From Atkinsonella hypoxylon (Eukaryota > Ascomycota > Sordariomycetes > Hypocreales > Clavicipitaceae): 64,000 nt of DNA. The notes under the pieces are model-generated. The model had not been told where the DNA came from, did not search any database, and was given only the letters and a program-made list of their open reading frames with translations. Of the stretch, positions 1 through 11,000 are shown one piece after another. The translations under genes and the position numbers were made by a program. Numbering within the stretch: the first letter of the stretch is position 1; each line of letters starts with the position of its first letter. The stretch is taken from positions 1-64,000 of the forward strand of contig JFHB01000169.1 of NCBI GenBank assembly GCA_000729835.1. Direction: 5' to 3'.

Positions 1-510
1 TATTATAAAATAGAATTATAGTATATATATTTAGTTATATATACTATATATATATATAGTATATATTACTAAACCTTAGTATATTAACTACTTTACTTCT
101 TCTTTTTATATAATATTTTAGTATAAAAGATTTCTAGCTTATATATACTATATATATACTAAGTTTATATATTATACTACTGCTTTTTTCTATAGAAGGT
201 TATAGTAAGAAAGATTTATAGCTTATATATACCTTATATATTCTATATTTATATATTATACCTATTTTTCTTATATAATATCTAAATAAGTAAGTTTTTA
301 AAGAGGTATATACTGTATATATATATAGTATATACCTAGTATATATAGAATTAAAATATTAATTTACACTAATACACTATACATTAAGTATATACTAGGT
401 ATATACCTAGTATATACTAAAAGCTTTACTGCCTGCAAAAAATACACCCTTTTTGGCTCCACCCTGGACTAATGCACATATAGTCTGGACCTGAGATTTA
501 CTGGAACCCC
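1..510. repeat. AT-rich end of a decayed transposable element
   Basis: Bases 1-430 are almost entirely A/T with many GTATATAC- and CTAGGTATA-type palindromes. Bases 430-510 match both ends of the inverted-repeat element at 17298-17612: the final stretch ending in GAGATTTACTGGAACCCC is shared, and the inner part (ACACTAATACACT near 367-379) also matches that element near 17508-17520. Differences from the other copy are mostly C-to-T or G-to-A, so this is read as one end of a related, mutated copy that runs off the window start. No open frame of note. Confidence 0.7.
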
Positions 511-2550
511 GGAGGGGTAGCGGGGCACGTGACCCCCCACGCAAACATTGGCCGTGGCCAGTAGTTAGTTAATGCTCACATCAAACCTCCTGCAAAGCTA
601 TACCGGCCGACACTGGGATGCCGCCGCTATGGTACAGTAGTGCCTGGATACAAGTCTAAATGGAACCAAAGCGCCCACTCGATTTTGGGCACGATCTGGT
701 GGACGGAATGCAAAGGTCGGATCGTACGAACGGCGTCAATGCGCTTTTGCGAGAGCAGGAGCTGGCCCTGAAGCTCTCCAGTCTCCATCGCCAACCAGTT
801 CGGTAGAAGCAACTTGGTCGAGGAACTAACTGATGGCTCATTGAGAATGTCGAGAAGAAGTCAAAAGTGGGGAACAGCACGAGTAGATGCGACAATTAAC
901 GCCGAAACTGCATCATGATGTCCGCTATTGAACACAAAAGGGCACTCTGCTTGTGCCTGAGCCACGTCACATTCTTTATACCATCATTCCATGACATGAA
1001 CATAATTCACTTATAGGCTCCTTGCGATTATACTGCCATGACGCCGGATATTCGCTATCATTCGTACTGGAACAGGTCTTAGTTTGTACATGTTTGCAAT
1101 TCTGTCTCTGTATCGTAGAAGTTAAAAGGTATAGAATCTCTTCATTGTGTCGCAAGGCTGGCTTATACTTCTCGCGCTTGCGCAGCTACATGGCCACTCA
1201 GTCATCTGTGCCTTTTTACATAAAGTAAGTGATACGAACCTGATTTCATGACCAGCATGCTACCTTCCACCGCCAATGTATACTAGCTACACAAGCGCTC
1301 AGGATTGCGTCCTTGGACCACAGCCTGGATGTTGAGCATGACAGCAAGTCATCTTATCTTATTGAGGGCATTCCCTAAGGAATGTAAAAGGGCCGTCTGG
1401 CCAGTCATACCCCTTTGACAGTGCTCACGGGGCCGCGGAGATGTTGTTGGTTTACTGACGCCACCCACTTTGTCTCATAGACTAATAGCACAGCGGCCTC
1501 TCTTCCTCGCTTGCTTGGATTCCGTACATCTTACTCTTGGCTCTTGCTCAGAGAGATATACAGATCATCGCTTACTTCGTTCCACGAGCATTGTCCACGC
1601 CATATGTATTGCGGTACTACAACGCTGAGCCTCACGAGGTTCGATAGCTTAGCTGATCTTGAGAAACCGTACTACATTCTATGTGTTGGCGTCAGTATGT
1701 TGCACGGAGTAATACCGGAGAGTTTCTTGACAAGAGAAAAAAAAAGCCCGATCCGGCCACCTATTCGAAGAGAGAGAGGTTTACATCCGTCGTGCTCCGC
1801 TCTATGCGGAGTACTCCGGAGTGTCCTGTATCATCATTGAAATCGTGGTGTTTGACAACAGCAACAATGCAACCGGCCTAGTAGCGGCGAACGACGAGAC
1901 TCGAACTCGGGTATGTAAGATTTGAAGAAAGGGTCTGCGGCTTGGCCATGTGGCCACTGACTACCATGTAGCGTGAACAAGTTATTTCTGCCTGAATGAC
2001 CGCTTGGGACATGACATGACTCATTTCAAATTCGACAGCAATCCTAACCAGTCCAAATGTCTGCTGTGCTGTCTGTACATAAAAGCTTATTGGTATTTAT
2101 TAATTTGAGACAAAAGGCAGCCTTCATATCAAATGGCAACTTTCTTTGGTGGAACCCTCCACTGGGGCGAGCCTAAAATGGATGTACTGGCGTCATGAGC
2201 TGCTGCCAGATGTGCTAAATTGATAGGCTACGTTGGGAATCCCAGCGGGGACGGTTTTTACTCGGACTACAGTTCAAGGGTTGTTGAGTGTACAAGGTGT
2301 CGACAGGTTGAGTCGTACATCGGACCACGCGGGCTGGGCGCAACGCCACGGAGGACTTGGACCGCGCGGGTATGATATACATACACTCTGAGCCTCGCGT
2401 AATTGTGCGCTAATCTGCAGAAAGGTAGGAAACACTTTTTCAAAATTAACTATCCATTGATAACTGCTGTCATGACAAAAACGAGTGACGAAGCAGTGCA
2501 ATTCTCCTCTTCCAATCTCGCCAGCTGATGAGAGGAGAGACAATAAGTCC
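511..2550. other. Gene-free stretch
   Basis: No reading frame here has start, length and composition that support a gene. The largest frames (109 residues at 1511-1840) look random and have no splice partners. A T-arm-like word near 1892-1910 was considered as a tRNA and rejected. Confidence 0.6.
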
Positions 2551-4297
2551 TCAAGAAATAGGCGCATAGAAGCTGAACTTGCCCGATGGGTCATACTTTT
2601 TCTTCAACGAGGCCAGGCGTTCCTGGCGCCACCTGTCGCTTCCGTACCATCCTCTGGGCCCTTCGTCACCATACGCATAGTTTACGTATGCTCGCAAGTC
2701 GGTGCTACCACTGGCGCCGCTAAGCACCGAACGAAGCTGGTTTCCCAAGGCCGCGGCCTCGCTGTCAAGCTTGGGACCGTTGGGCTTGTAGATGAGAAGA
2801 GGCGCCACCAGTAGGCGCGCGTCGCGATACGCAAAGGCGCTGGAACTGTCGTCGACGGCTGTGACTCCCTGAGTGGGATATCCTTCAAACATGAAGAGGG
2901 AGTTGCTGAAGGCGGAGGAGCCCCTTGTTGCATTGGCAAAGATGCTGTATATCTTCTTCTGCGCGTCCACGTTGTAGGAATCGAGGTAGATGGGGAACCG
3001 GGGATTGGCCATTCCGACCTTCTGGCATGGTGGCGACGAGAGAGCGATGCCAGTCCAAGCAGCAAGGTCGCGGTAGGTACCGCTCTGAGGCGTAACAGAA
3101 ATTGGGCCAATGTCGTGAAAAGGCTTGGTGTACTTGGCATCTACTGCGTTGACGCCCTCCTGAATTATGTAGAAGATGATGATGGGCTAAACAGCAAAGC
3201 TGGGTCAGCCGACTAGTGACTCATCATATGGGTTTACGATTGGGCACTTGACTTACGTTGTCGGGGTCGATGGTCGGATCATGAAGCCAGTACGACCAGT
3301 TGATAACGTCTACTGGCTGCGTGCCGTTCTTCAAAAGGTATTTATTCGCGGCGTCGTAGACAGCGCCGACCTTGGTGCCAGAGAAAATGATAGTCTCGAT
3401 GGCCCAGTTAGGGTACTGAATATCGTACACCTTTGTGGTGACCGACGTCACAATACCGAAGTTGTGGCCAGCGCCTTTGATCGCCCACCAAAGATCCGAC
3501 TTGGAGTCGATCGTCTTCAGCGTTCCATCGGCAAGAACCATGTTTACAGAGACGAATTGGTCGGCAACGAGGCCGTGACGGCCCTGGAGCCAACCATGTC
3601 CGCCTCCTAACGCGGGACCCATGAGACTGACGCACTCACAAGTTCCAGTCACTGATACCCGCAAGTTAGTCGACAGACATTCATGATCCGGTCTCGCAGC
3701 AGAAAGTAACGAGGGGTGTCTGTGTACTCCAGACTTACCGGTCTGTTTGCCAGCAGCCCACAGCTTGTCTGTAACGTCCTTGGACATTGCGCCCCCCCCG
3801 ATCGTGGCTGTCTTTCCATCTTTGGAAACCTGAACGGAATTGAGTTGATCGAGGTAGATCTCAACGCCGGACTTCATCTTTCCTAAGGTTGTGATGGACC
3901 CATGAGCGCCATTGTAGACCAGGAAAGGCAGTTTCTTCTCATTAGCAAGTTTGACCTGCATCACATTAGTCACGCCCATAGTAGGAATATAGCCACGGCC
4001 ATATTGACTCACGATTTCCACGACATCTTTCTCTTTTGCAGGGACCATGACAACATTCACTGTTGGTGGATTCAACACCGACCATCGTGAGGAAGCATTG
4101 TTGAAGCCCTGTGATCCAGGGAAATAGACCTTCGTGAGAGGTGAGGACTTAGGTTGGAGCTCCTGGGCCTCGCCAATGTCTCGAGGGAAGACTCCTGGTA
4201 CCAAGTCCTGAGCTGCGGATATGGGTATGCTGTGGCAAGAAGATGTTAACGCCCAAGCGGCCACGGCGGCGACCACCTCGAGCTTGAATCTTGTCAT
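2551..4297 (-). CDS. Secreted FAD-linked oxidoreductase (BBE family)
   Basis: Predicted 510-residue flavoprotein oxidase of the FAD_binding_4 plus berberine-bridge (BBE) family, which oxidises alcohols, sugars or alkaloids with O2; the substrate cannot be read from sequence. Introns are placed at 3956-4012, 3652-3738 and 3187-3256, all GT-AG, and the joined exons stay open. The start is the ATG at 4295-4297, followed by a hydrophobic segment typical of a signal peptide; an upstream in-frame extension was not used because it spoils that signal. Key residues: His113 in GAHGSIT and Cys172 in TGTCEC fit the two covalent FAD attachment sites known in some members, LGGGHG follows at about 182-187, and the BBE motif YVNYAYGDEG lies near 466. 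It stands alone beside AT-rich DNA, with no cluster partners. Family assignment is firm, substrate unknown. Confidence 0.9.
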
Positions 4298-5754
4298 TGC
4301 GACGGGGCCGAAAGTGTCGAGGACGACTCGACTCGAATGAGGTGAGACTGGTGACTGCTTTATTGCTTCGCTTATTACACAAGGTAAATGGAGAGGGTGC
4401 ACGAGTGTGGACGTGGTGCAGTGTTACGTCACACAGGCTTTTAACACGGAATGTTCTGAATCTAAACCAGAAGGAAATCCCGGCAGTTTTGTACGTCAAG
4501 TAGAGGTCAATCAATGACTAAGAGCAGAAACCAAACTAGGCAGAACAGAAGGCGAGATGGCGAGAAGGAGGACATCCGTACTCTTATTAAAGAGCGGCGC
4601 GGCAATGCCTTGTCCAACGTCAGCTATCCCCGGCCGATTCCATGGAAGGGGGGGGGGGGGGGGCCGGTCATGTCGTTCACATCATCAGGAAGGAGGGAGA
4701 ATCGCCACTGCGTGCTGGTGGTGGCTCCTGCCCGATCCCGATCCCTGTGAGATCCCTTGATCCCGTAGCCACCATGGTTCTGGGTGGCACAGAGAAGGGG
4801 TCCAACTCTCGACTCTTGGACTCCTGACACACGCACGGAGGACGACATCAAGACACTTTGACATATGTAGCTTCTTGCTCGGTTCTTTTCAGCGGGGCCA
4901 GCTAGCGGGTTAGTAGAAGTCAAGCGAAGGCAACTGGTGGCTCGCTTCTTCTATGAACTCTAACGCCTTTTGCCCCGGGCTTTTTTTTTCCGTTGTTTCT
5001 TGTTTTTATTTTTTTTTATTTTTTTCCCCCTTGTTATATGGAAAGAAATTATGACTTCTTTAGCCGCCGTCATGTCTCTTCATCGGCGTGTCCCGCCCGA
5101 GCTGTGAGACGAGCTTTTAATGAAATATGCATCAATCTTAGCATCACTTCATCCCTTGGCTGTCGCATGTCCAGCCATGTGTCTGCTTACACCCTGCAAT
5201 GGATGACATGACATGAATACAACAATGAGACCCTTTTTGGAAAAGACGAAACTGCTGCAAAAAGGAAATATTAGCGATCGGCACTTACATATCCTGTTCT
5301 GGTATATCAAACCGTCGCAATTGACAGCCTTATAATCCTAGTCGGAATACAGCGCCACCCATTCATTTCTACGCTCCGTAGTTGCAGGACCACAGTACTA
5401 ACTCTCCATGGGTCTTCAAACTGGTGACAGCCTTCGTCCTCGCTTCCCATCAGCAGGGGGTTCCCTGCCCTGTCTTGGCTAATTTGCCGACGCCTTACCT
5501 GATCGTTCTTCGCCTCATGGCTGTCCACATGGCTGTCCACATGGCTGCTCGGGTTGTTGGGATTTGATGCCGCCACTCTGGAAGAGGCGAATCTTTGATT
5601 TTGTTCTCGACTTGGCTGTCCGAATAGGGGATGTGTTTGTCATCCCTTGATGGTGGTAAGTGGTGATGAGCTTCGCGCTAGTAACATACATGACGTTCCT
5701 AGCTAAGACGAGTGGGATTTTAATGACCTAGTTTCTATACCGTGGGGTACTATA
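4298..5754. other. Intergenic, upstream of the oxidoreductase
   Basis: No supported gene. It holds a run of 16 G at 4648-4663, T-rich runs around 4981-5030, and a short duplication of a CATGGCTGTCCA word near 5517-5540. Promoter of the oxidoreductase gene is expected just above 4297 but no element can be named. Confidence 0.5.
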
Positions 5755-6372
5755 TCAAAGCAAACAAGGCCACCCGAACGCCATCAACGGCTTCATTGCC
5801 ACAGCAGCGGCGGCCGGGACAACGGAACTTGTACTTATGCTTTGCTTGTTATTGCCAGATATGATTGTGGACGTGGATACATGTATGGATTGGCCCTTCG
5901 TTTTTGGAGGCTTGTTGGTCCTAGTGCCACCTTGATTATTATTGCTGTTGCCACTCCCATCACCACCTGAATTGCCCCATTACTGCCTACGCCGCCATTT
6001 TCTCCGCATCGCTGATGTGCCTTCATGAACTACCATTACCGTTGCTATTGCCACTGCCACTGCCATCACCGTTGCCGCCATTGATAGCTCTGGCGCCTGA
6101 GTTATCGCTGGGTCTGACCCCGTACGAACCTAGACCTCCCGAACGGCTTGGCGTCGAGCTAATTTCGAGCTGAAACCAGAATTATTAGACCCCGAACTGG
6201 AGCTGGAAGCCTGGAACCATCTAAATCTGAGTTGAGACCGGAGCCATTTGATCCCGAGTGATGACGATGGGTGGCTGACGTTCTTATCAGTTTCTGTGTC
6301 CATTGCAGCTCCCCGACCTGAGCATAGACCAGTTGCTCTGGAGAGAAGGCATGCAACCTGGACCTCATCCAC
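5755..6372 (-). pseudogene. Possible decayed Gly/Asn/Ser-rich coding sequence
   Basis: On the minus strand three different frames in succession encode low-complexity protein of the same flavour. One runs from about 6372 to 6133 with SSSSSGSNNSGFSS, a second ends at 6023 with NGGNGDGSGSGNSNGNGSS, and a third ends at 5755 after GNSNNNQGGT and an Ala-rich hydrophobic tail. The pieces are separated by frame changes and in-frame stops, and I could not join them with credible introns. This is read as a degraded gene; chance low complexity in non-coding DNA is the alternative. Parent function is unknown. Confidence 0.35.
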
Positions 6373-8117
6373 GGCTTGGCTTGGTTCGTCTTACTTGGAT
6401 GCCATGGCCGTGGATACCGAGTAATCTAGACTGGGCTTATTCGTATCACTGGCAGTTGCCACAGAGGTAAAAAGTGTTTCTCATGTTCTGGACTAGCCCT
6501 AGTCGATTGACTTCGTCCTAGGGTTTGAGAAACAATGTTTCCAGGACCCATAGACCAACTTGTATTTCCCTGGAAAACCGTTGGAGCTAGTGGGCGACTA
6601 GACGATAGCGCTATTGCGTGACTGGCAATATGCTGAGATGGCATGAAATCGTAAGTACCCTTGCTCTACATGAAGACAAGCTGATCGACCATGACATCAA
6701 GCCCCTTCTACCTTTGCTGAAGCTTGTATTACAAGGACAGCCTTTGACTTGTCGGGACTTGTCAGACCCTGCTTTTGGAAAAGGCCTATTCAATCTATCA
6801 GCGACGTTGTGTATTTTGACTGGTCGTGGAGCGAGTCCCATTCCTTCCTCCAAAGGGCCACTTGACAAATATTTCATTGTTATTCCGACGGAAGACGGTA
6901 ATCGAAATGCTTGGTAGGAAAATACTATTTTGTTAAACCGCTAGGATACGGATATCTCCATAGGCTATGAAAGCAAAGCGTAACACGGGACGTGACGAGC
7001 AGTTGTTCATGTGGCATCTGGTCACGCAACGCTGAGGTCATAATGCAAAGAGCTACGGACCTGTCCAGCTAGGTATAGCATCACGCACGGTCACGGCTGA
7101 GAAACAGTAGCAGAAACTGTCTTGCTTAGACCTAGCGGTAATAGAGACTAAGTTCTCGCTTGCATTCTTGTGGAGTTTGCGACCGTTGAAAAGATATTCG
7201 GCGACTGGCCGATCGGTACATGCATTCAACATGGAAATGCCAGGCTTGAATTACAACTTTCTCACTCGTGTATTGCACATTGCCAGCAAAAACAAAGCCG
7301 GCACGGTGCAGAAATCGGCTTGGCGGAACGACCGCGTTGACAGCAGATGATAAGGAACTTGTCGCAGCTAGCATCCCTCTTCATAGTTGGGCAATTGAGT
7401 TGAGCCAATCTGCAGACTTGGGGGACTTATTTAGAAGGAAAGGAGAATGCCGGGATTCTGCGAAAACCAAGAACTGCATCTTGTTACGTGATTGAAGCCC
7501 TTCCACGATCATCTCACAGTGGCACCACGCGGCCTCAAGGTCTTTCCAGTCAGACTTAATTGCTCTTTCAGATCTATCTTCCCGCCCCATGATTTCATCC
7601 TGAACTACTGCACCTTGTGAAAGCCTTACAACGAGACTTCTAGGCCTTTGACGATATGCAATCCGACGGGAACGAGACGAGAACTGGCGGTCTGGACATC
7701 TTGCTCCTGTCACACAAACATCATGGACTTTTACCCGCGCGACAAGAATTTACCCTTGATCCTTCTTTTCAGTTGAACCACATGGGAGCACTAGAGATGC
7801 GAAGGCTATGGGGCCCGTTGGCAGAAATGGTTTGCCCCAAGGTGACAAGATGCATCACCCACATGTTGAATGAACTGCTCCAGCGTTGTACCTTGCACAA
7901 TGTTCAAATGCCAACTTTGCTCCACCGAAAGTCATCCCCCTTCTCCAAGAGAATGCCTACTTTACGGAGGAGTGCTTATGCTGTACCACTGCCAGGAGTC
8001 AGCCCCAGGATCCCTGTATAGAGCCAGCCAGTTCCTTGCCTTATTCCACAATTGATCCTCATCTCCTACTCTCGTACCTTCTACGTATTGCATCTAGGTA
8101 TTTGAGAAGAGAAAGCC
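6373..8117. other. Gene-free stretch with scattered short frames
   Basis: Several frames of 80 to 120 residues occur on both strands (for example 6618-6917 + and 7656-8021 +). None shows a recognisable domain and the frames overlap antisense. I cannot support a gene, though remnants of old coding sequence are possible. Confidence 0.45.
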
Positions 8118-9947
8118 TCACGGTAGCAATCTCTTAGGCGTGCGAGGATAATACGCCGCGAGGTGGACGCTTGGTAGTCCCAGAAACCAAGCAACCACGC
8201 GGTCAAGGCCAATGCCACCTCCGCCATGCGGCGGCACACCGACCTGTTGAAACGTCGTCAAATACTCCTTGATGCCAGCACTTTTCGGGTCGACACCCTT
8301 GGCGCGGATACGCTCCTCGAGTTCAGCCGGATTATGAGTTCGTTGACCGCCGGAGAGCACTTCCTGCCCACGGAGGAACATATCGAAGGCATTTGTAACA
8401 CGAACACCATCTCCTACCGTAGCACCGGCATCGTCAACCTTGGCGTAAAATGGCCTCGCCGTCTCAGGAAACTTATCAATGACGTAAAAGTCCGTCTTGT
8501 ACTTGGCGCGGACGACTTGGCCAAGGGCTTTCTCTTGAGGGGTGCTCATATCTTCATCGTCCCGTACATTTGAAAACTCAGGGGGCCCTTCCTCTCGCAG
8601 AAGCTTTTGTGCCTCGGCGAAGGTTAAACGGACTTCTTTACCTGTCTCGGGCAGGAGGAGAGGTTCTGAATGGTAAACGGATCGGACTATATCAATTTGG
8701 TCCGCACATCGTTCTGCATTGGAAGCAAACCCAGTTAGAACATTGTACACAAAGATGTCTTCCTGGAAAAATCTAGGGACCACCAGGTGAATGAATACTG
8801 ACCTTGGATTCCACGGAAGATGGATAATAGCACACCCTCCAGTATGGAAAGAACTTCAGTGTAAGAGTCTTTGATTTCCATCTCAACATCAAGTCCTGTA
8901 AACTCGGTCATGTGCCTCGGTGTGTTGGAATTTTCGGCCCTGAAAACGGGGCTTATGCTGAACACACGCTCCCTTCCTCCTGCAATCTCGAATTGTTTGT
9001 AGAATTGGGGCGATTGGGCGAGAAACGCCTCCTCGCCAAAATAAGCGAGTCGAAAGACATTTCCGCCGCCCTCCGATGCTGCGCCAATGAGACAGGGCGG
9101 TTCAAATTCCTTGAAACCGCGGGATTCGAGGTATGAGCGAAAGAGCTTCTTTACTTCGATGCGGATATCCTGTGCCGTATTAATGAGTACCCATATTATA
9201 GTCCATCATCGACCGACGTACCGCAATGGCTTGCTGAACAGGAGCGCGCTTGTGCATGGCAATGTTGTCGAGATGAGTGAGCATGCTTGCGGCTGGCGCC
9301 GTACTCTCGGCAGCGGCCTCAGCAACTTTCCCGGTGTCAGGATCTCCTACTTGATCACTCTCATCGCTAAAATTGACGATGGGCTGGCTTGCGGTCGCTA
9401 TGGTCATGCCAAGTATGGCGGGAGCCGGCGCTAGCACGAAGCACTTTGTGATATGAAGCTCGAATCCGGAAACTCGGCAGCTCTTGACGGGTTCGAGAGG
9501 TTGCTTCACCTTGGCTTCAACCGCTACGTAGCTTTCGGGGTTGATGCTGGTTACCCATTTGACCATACGTCGACTGACAACGGGCTCCTCTTCAGAGGCC
9601 ATAATGACGCCCTGGATGTCCCAGTTGCCCGCCTTGCGAAGCTCAACAAAGCCCATTTTGGCACTCTGTACGCGAGATTTTTGAAGCCATGCACGCACGA
9701 CGACCGTTTTTCCATTATAACTTTCGTCAAGAGAGCGTATCTCGACTTCTTCGGCGTCCTGATTAAAGGCCGAGGTCGTGGTCTGCCTGTTTCCGTAATT
9801 GTCCTTGGCGGGGTCGTCCTCGAGATTGACGGCGGCGGCGGCGGCGGCGAGTTCTGCAGCACGTTGGGCCTTCAAAGCCTCCTTTTTCGCCTTAGCCTCG
9901 GCCTTCTTCGCGCCCTTTTTTGACGTTGGAGCGCTCGACTCTTCCAT
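8118..9947 (-). CDS. DPS1: Aspartyl-tRNA synthetase, cytoplasmic type
   Basis: Class IIb synthetase that charges tRNA-Asp with aspartate; 562 residues from three exons (introns 9170-9221 and 8714-8802). The start at 9945-9947 gives a Lys/Ala-rich N-terminal extension (about 10-40), typical of eukaryotic AspRS and thought to help tRNA binding. An OB-fold anticodon-binding domain follows at about 70-200. Class II motif 2 is seen as FRAENSNTPRHMTEF near 318-332, and motif 3 as GGGGIGLDRV near 528-537; the flipping-loop-type QSPQ is at about 294-297. The first intron is easy to miss: without it the frame stops, with it QQAIA joins DIRIEV cleanly. Motif 2 (NTPRH) and the C-terminal PRTPKRL differ somewhat from what I recall as the common fungal NTHRH and PRDPKRL, so a paralogue of the main enzyme is possible. 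No second catalytic domain is fused. Confidence 0.93.
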
Positions 9948-11000
9948 GATGCTGGTGTTAGCCCTACGTAATCGGTGGCTGAACTGAGGCAATACCAAAA
10001 AAAAATGGCATAGGGTTGAGGGGTAGTGGAGGGATGATGAGGGGTCACTCTGCCACGTGACATGCTGAGGACATTAATGCCGTTTCTCCTGGGAGACAGA
10101 AGGTCTGACCCACCGCCTCCCTTTCAGTCGTTAAACATGTGAGACTACGGTGACCAATGAGCCAATTCGTGACTCAGTTGTGTAGCAACTAAGCCTCTAG
10201 AGAGTGGGACATGACTCCGTAAGTACGACTTTTTTACCTGTTGCAGGGATGTTCTGAAGAACCGTTGCGCTCGTTAGAGGCCTAACTTGACAAAGACATT
10301 AGTGAAGGCTCTAATAATGAAGTACTTAAGTAATAAGTCACTAATGGGCAGATTACTTGTAAGAGCTACTACAATTAAAAGCCTTACTACCTAGGCACCT
10401 AGGTACCTGGTAGGTAGGTATGCTGCGAAATTAAAAAAGCAAGCGCACGTCGCGTGTGGGTTCCAGTAAGGGCGACGCCGTGAGAACCCTTATGGGTAAT
10501 GACGCGCCTAGGTTGCTATGGCCCAGTTAGACACTCCCTTTCGGCGATACCTCCAAGCCCCATGAACATGCAACTTCTCCTTCCCGCCCTCCTCATGCCG
10601 CTCCTCCTCATATTCCATGATTCACCGCTCTGGCTCTTCGAACCTGCTGCAGATGAAAGCACCGGTTCTTGAAAATAAGATTAATACCGCATCCGCCAGT
10701 TGTGCCACCATCTTGTTCAATGACTGCATTATCCTAGCTGCCAACTACTCAATTGTGGAGGGGTATCGTTCTCGTCGATGTTCAGCCCTCCCGACCCATA
10801 GCGACATCAGAACCAATTTCCACGGAACCCAGATCGACGTCTATCTCTAGCTCTTTTTTCTTTTTCTTTTTTTCGATAACGATATCTTCAAATTTTCGCG
10901 TTCTTTGGACTCAAGTCTTTCCGCGATTTGTCAACGGCACTACGCATATGGCAGCTTAACTTACACTTCCCTTGGAGACTGTAGCCAGGAAGTCCCAGCA
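9948..11000. other. Divergent intergenic region DPS1/ZRT3-like
   Basis: Upstream sequence for both the synthetase (-) and the zinc transporter (+). It contains an AT-rich pocket at about 10290-10440, a CCTAGG/GGTAGGTA-rich block at 10388-10420, and a pyrimidine-rich run at 10850-10875. A 77-codon ATG frame at 10617-10850 could be an upstream frame in the transporter leader if transcription begins before it; that is not shown. Confidence 0.5.

Noticed and set aside
1880..1965. tRNA-like segment on the minus strand with a GAGTTCGAGTC word and an upstream TGGCCAAGC word
   Set aside because: The spacing resembles B and A boxes, but the acceptor arms do not pair and no clean anticodon stem forms; at best a tRNA remnant.
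4298..4402. Upstream in-frame extension of the FAD oxidoreductase
   Set aside because: It would put 35 polar residues before the signal peptide; the ATG at 4297 gives a normal secretory start.
7656..8021. 121-codon plus-strand frame before the aspartyl-tRNA synthetase stop
   Set aside because: No recognisable motif, overlapping frames on the same strand are equally open, and no splice structure.
9173..9221. Frameshift in the aspartyl-tRNA synthetase gene
   Set aside because: The break disappears with a 52-base GTACGT...CAG intron at 9170-9221 that joins conserved sequence in frame.
9453..9923. 156-codon plus-strand frame
   Set aside because: Antisense to the aspartyl-tRNA synthetase first exon; its composition mirrors the Ala/Lys-rich extension.
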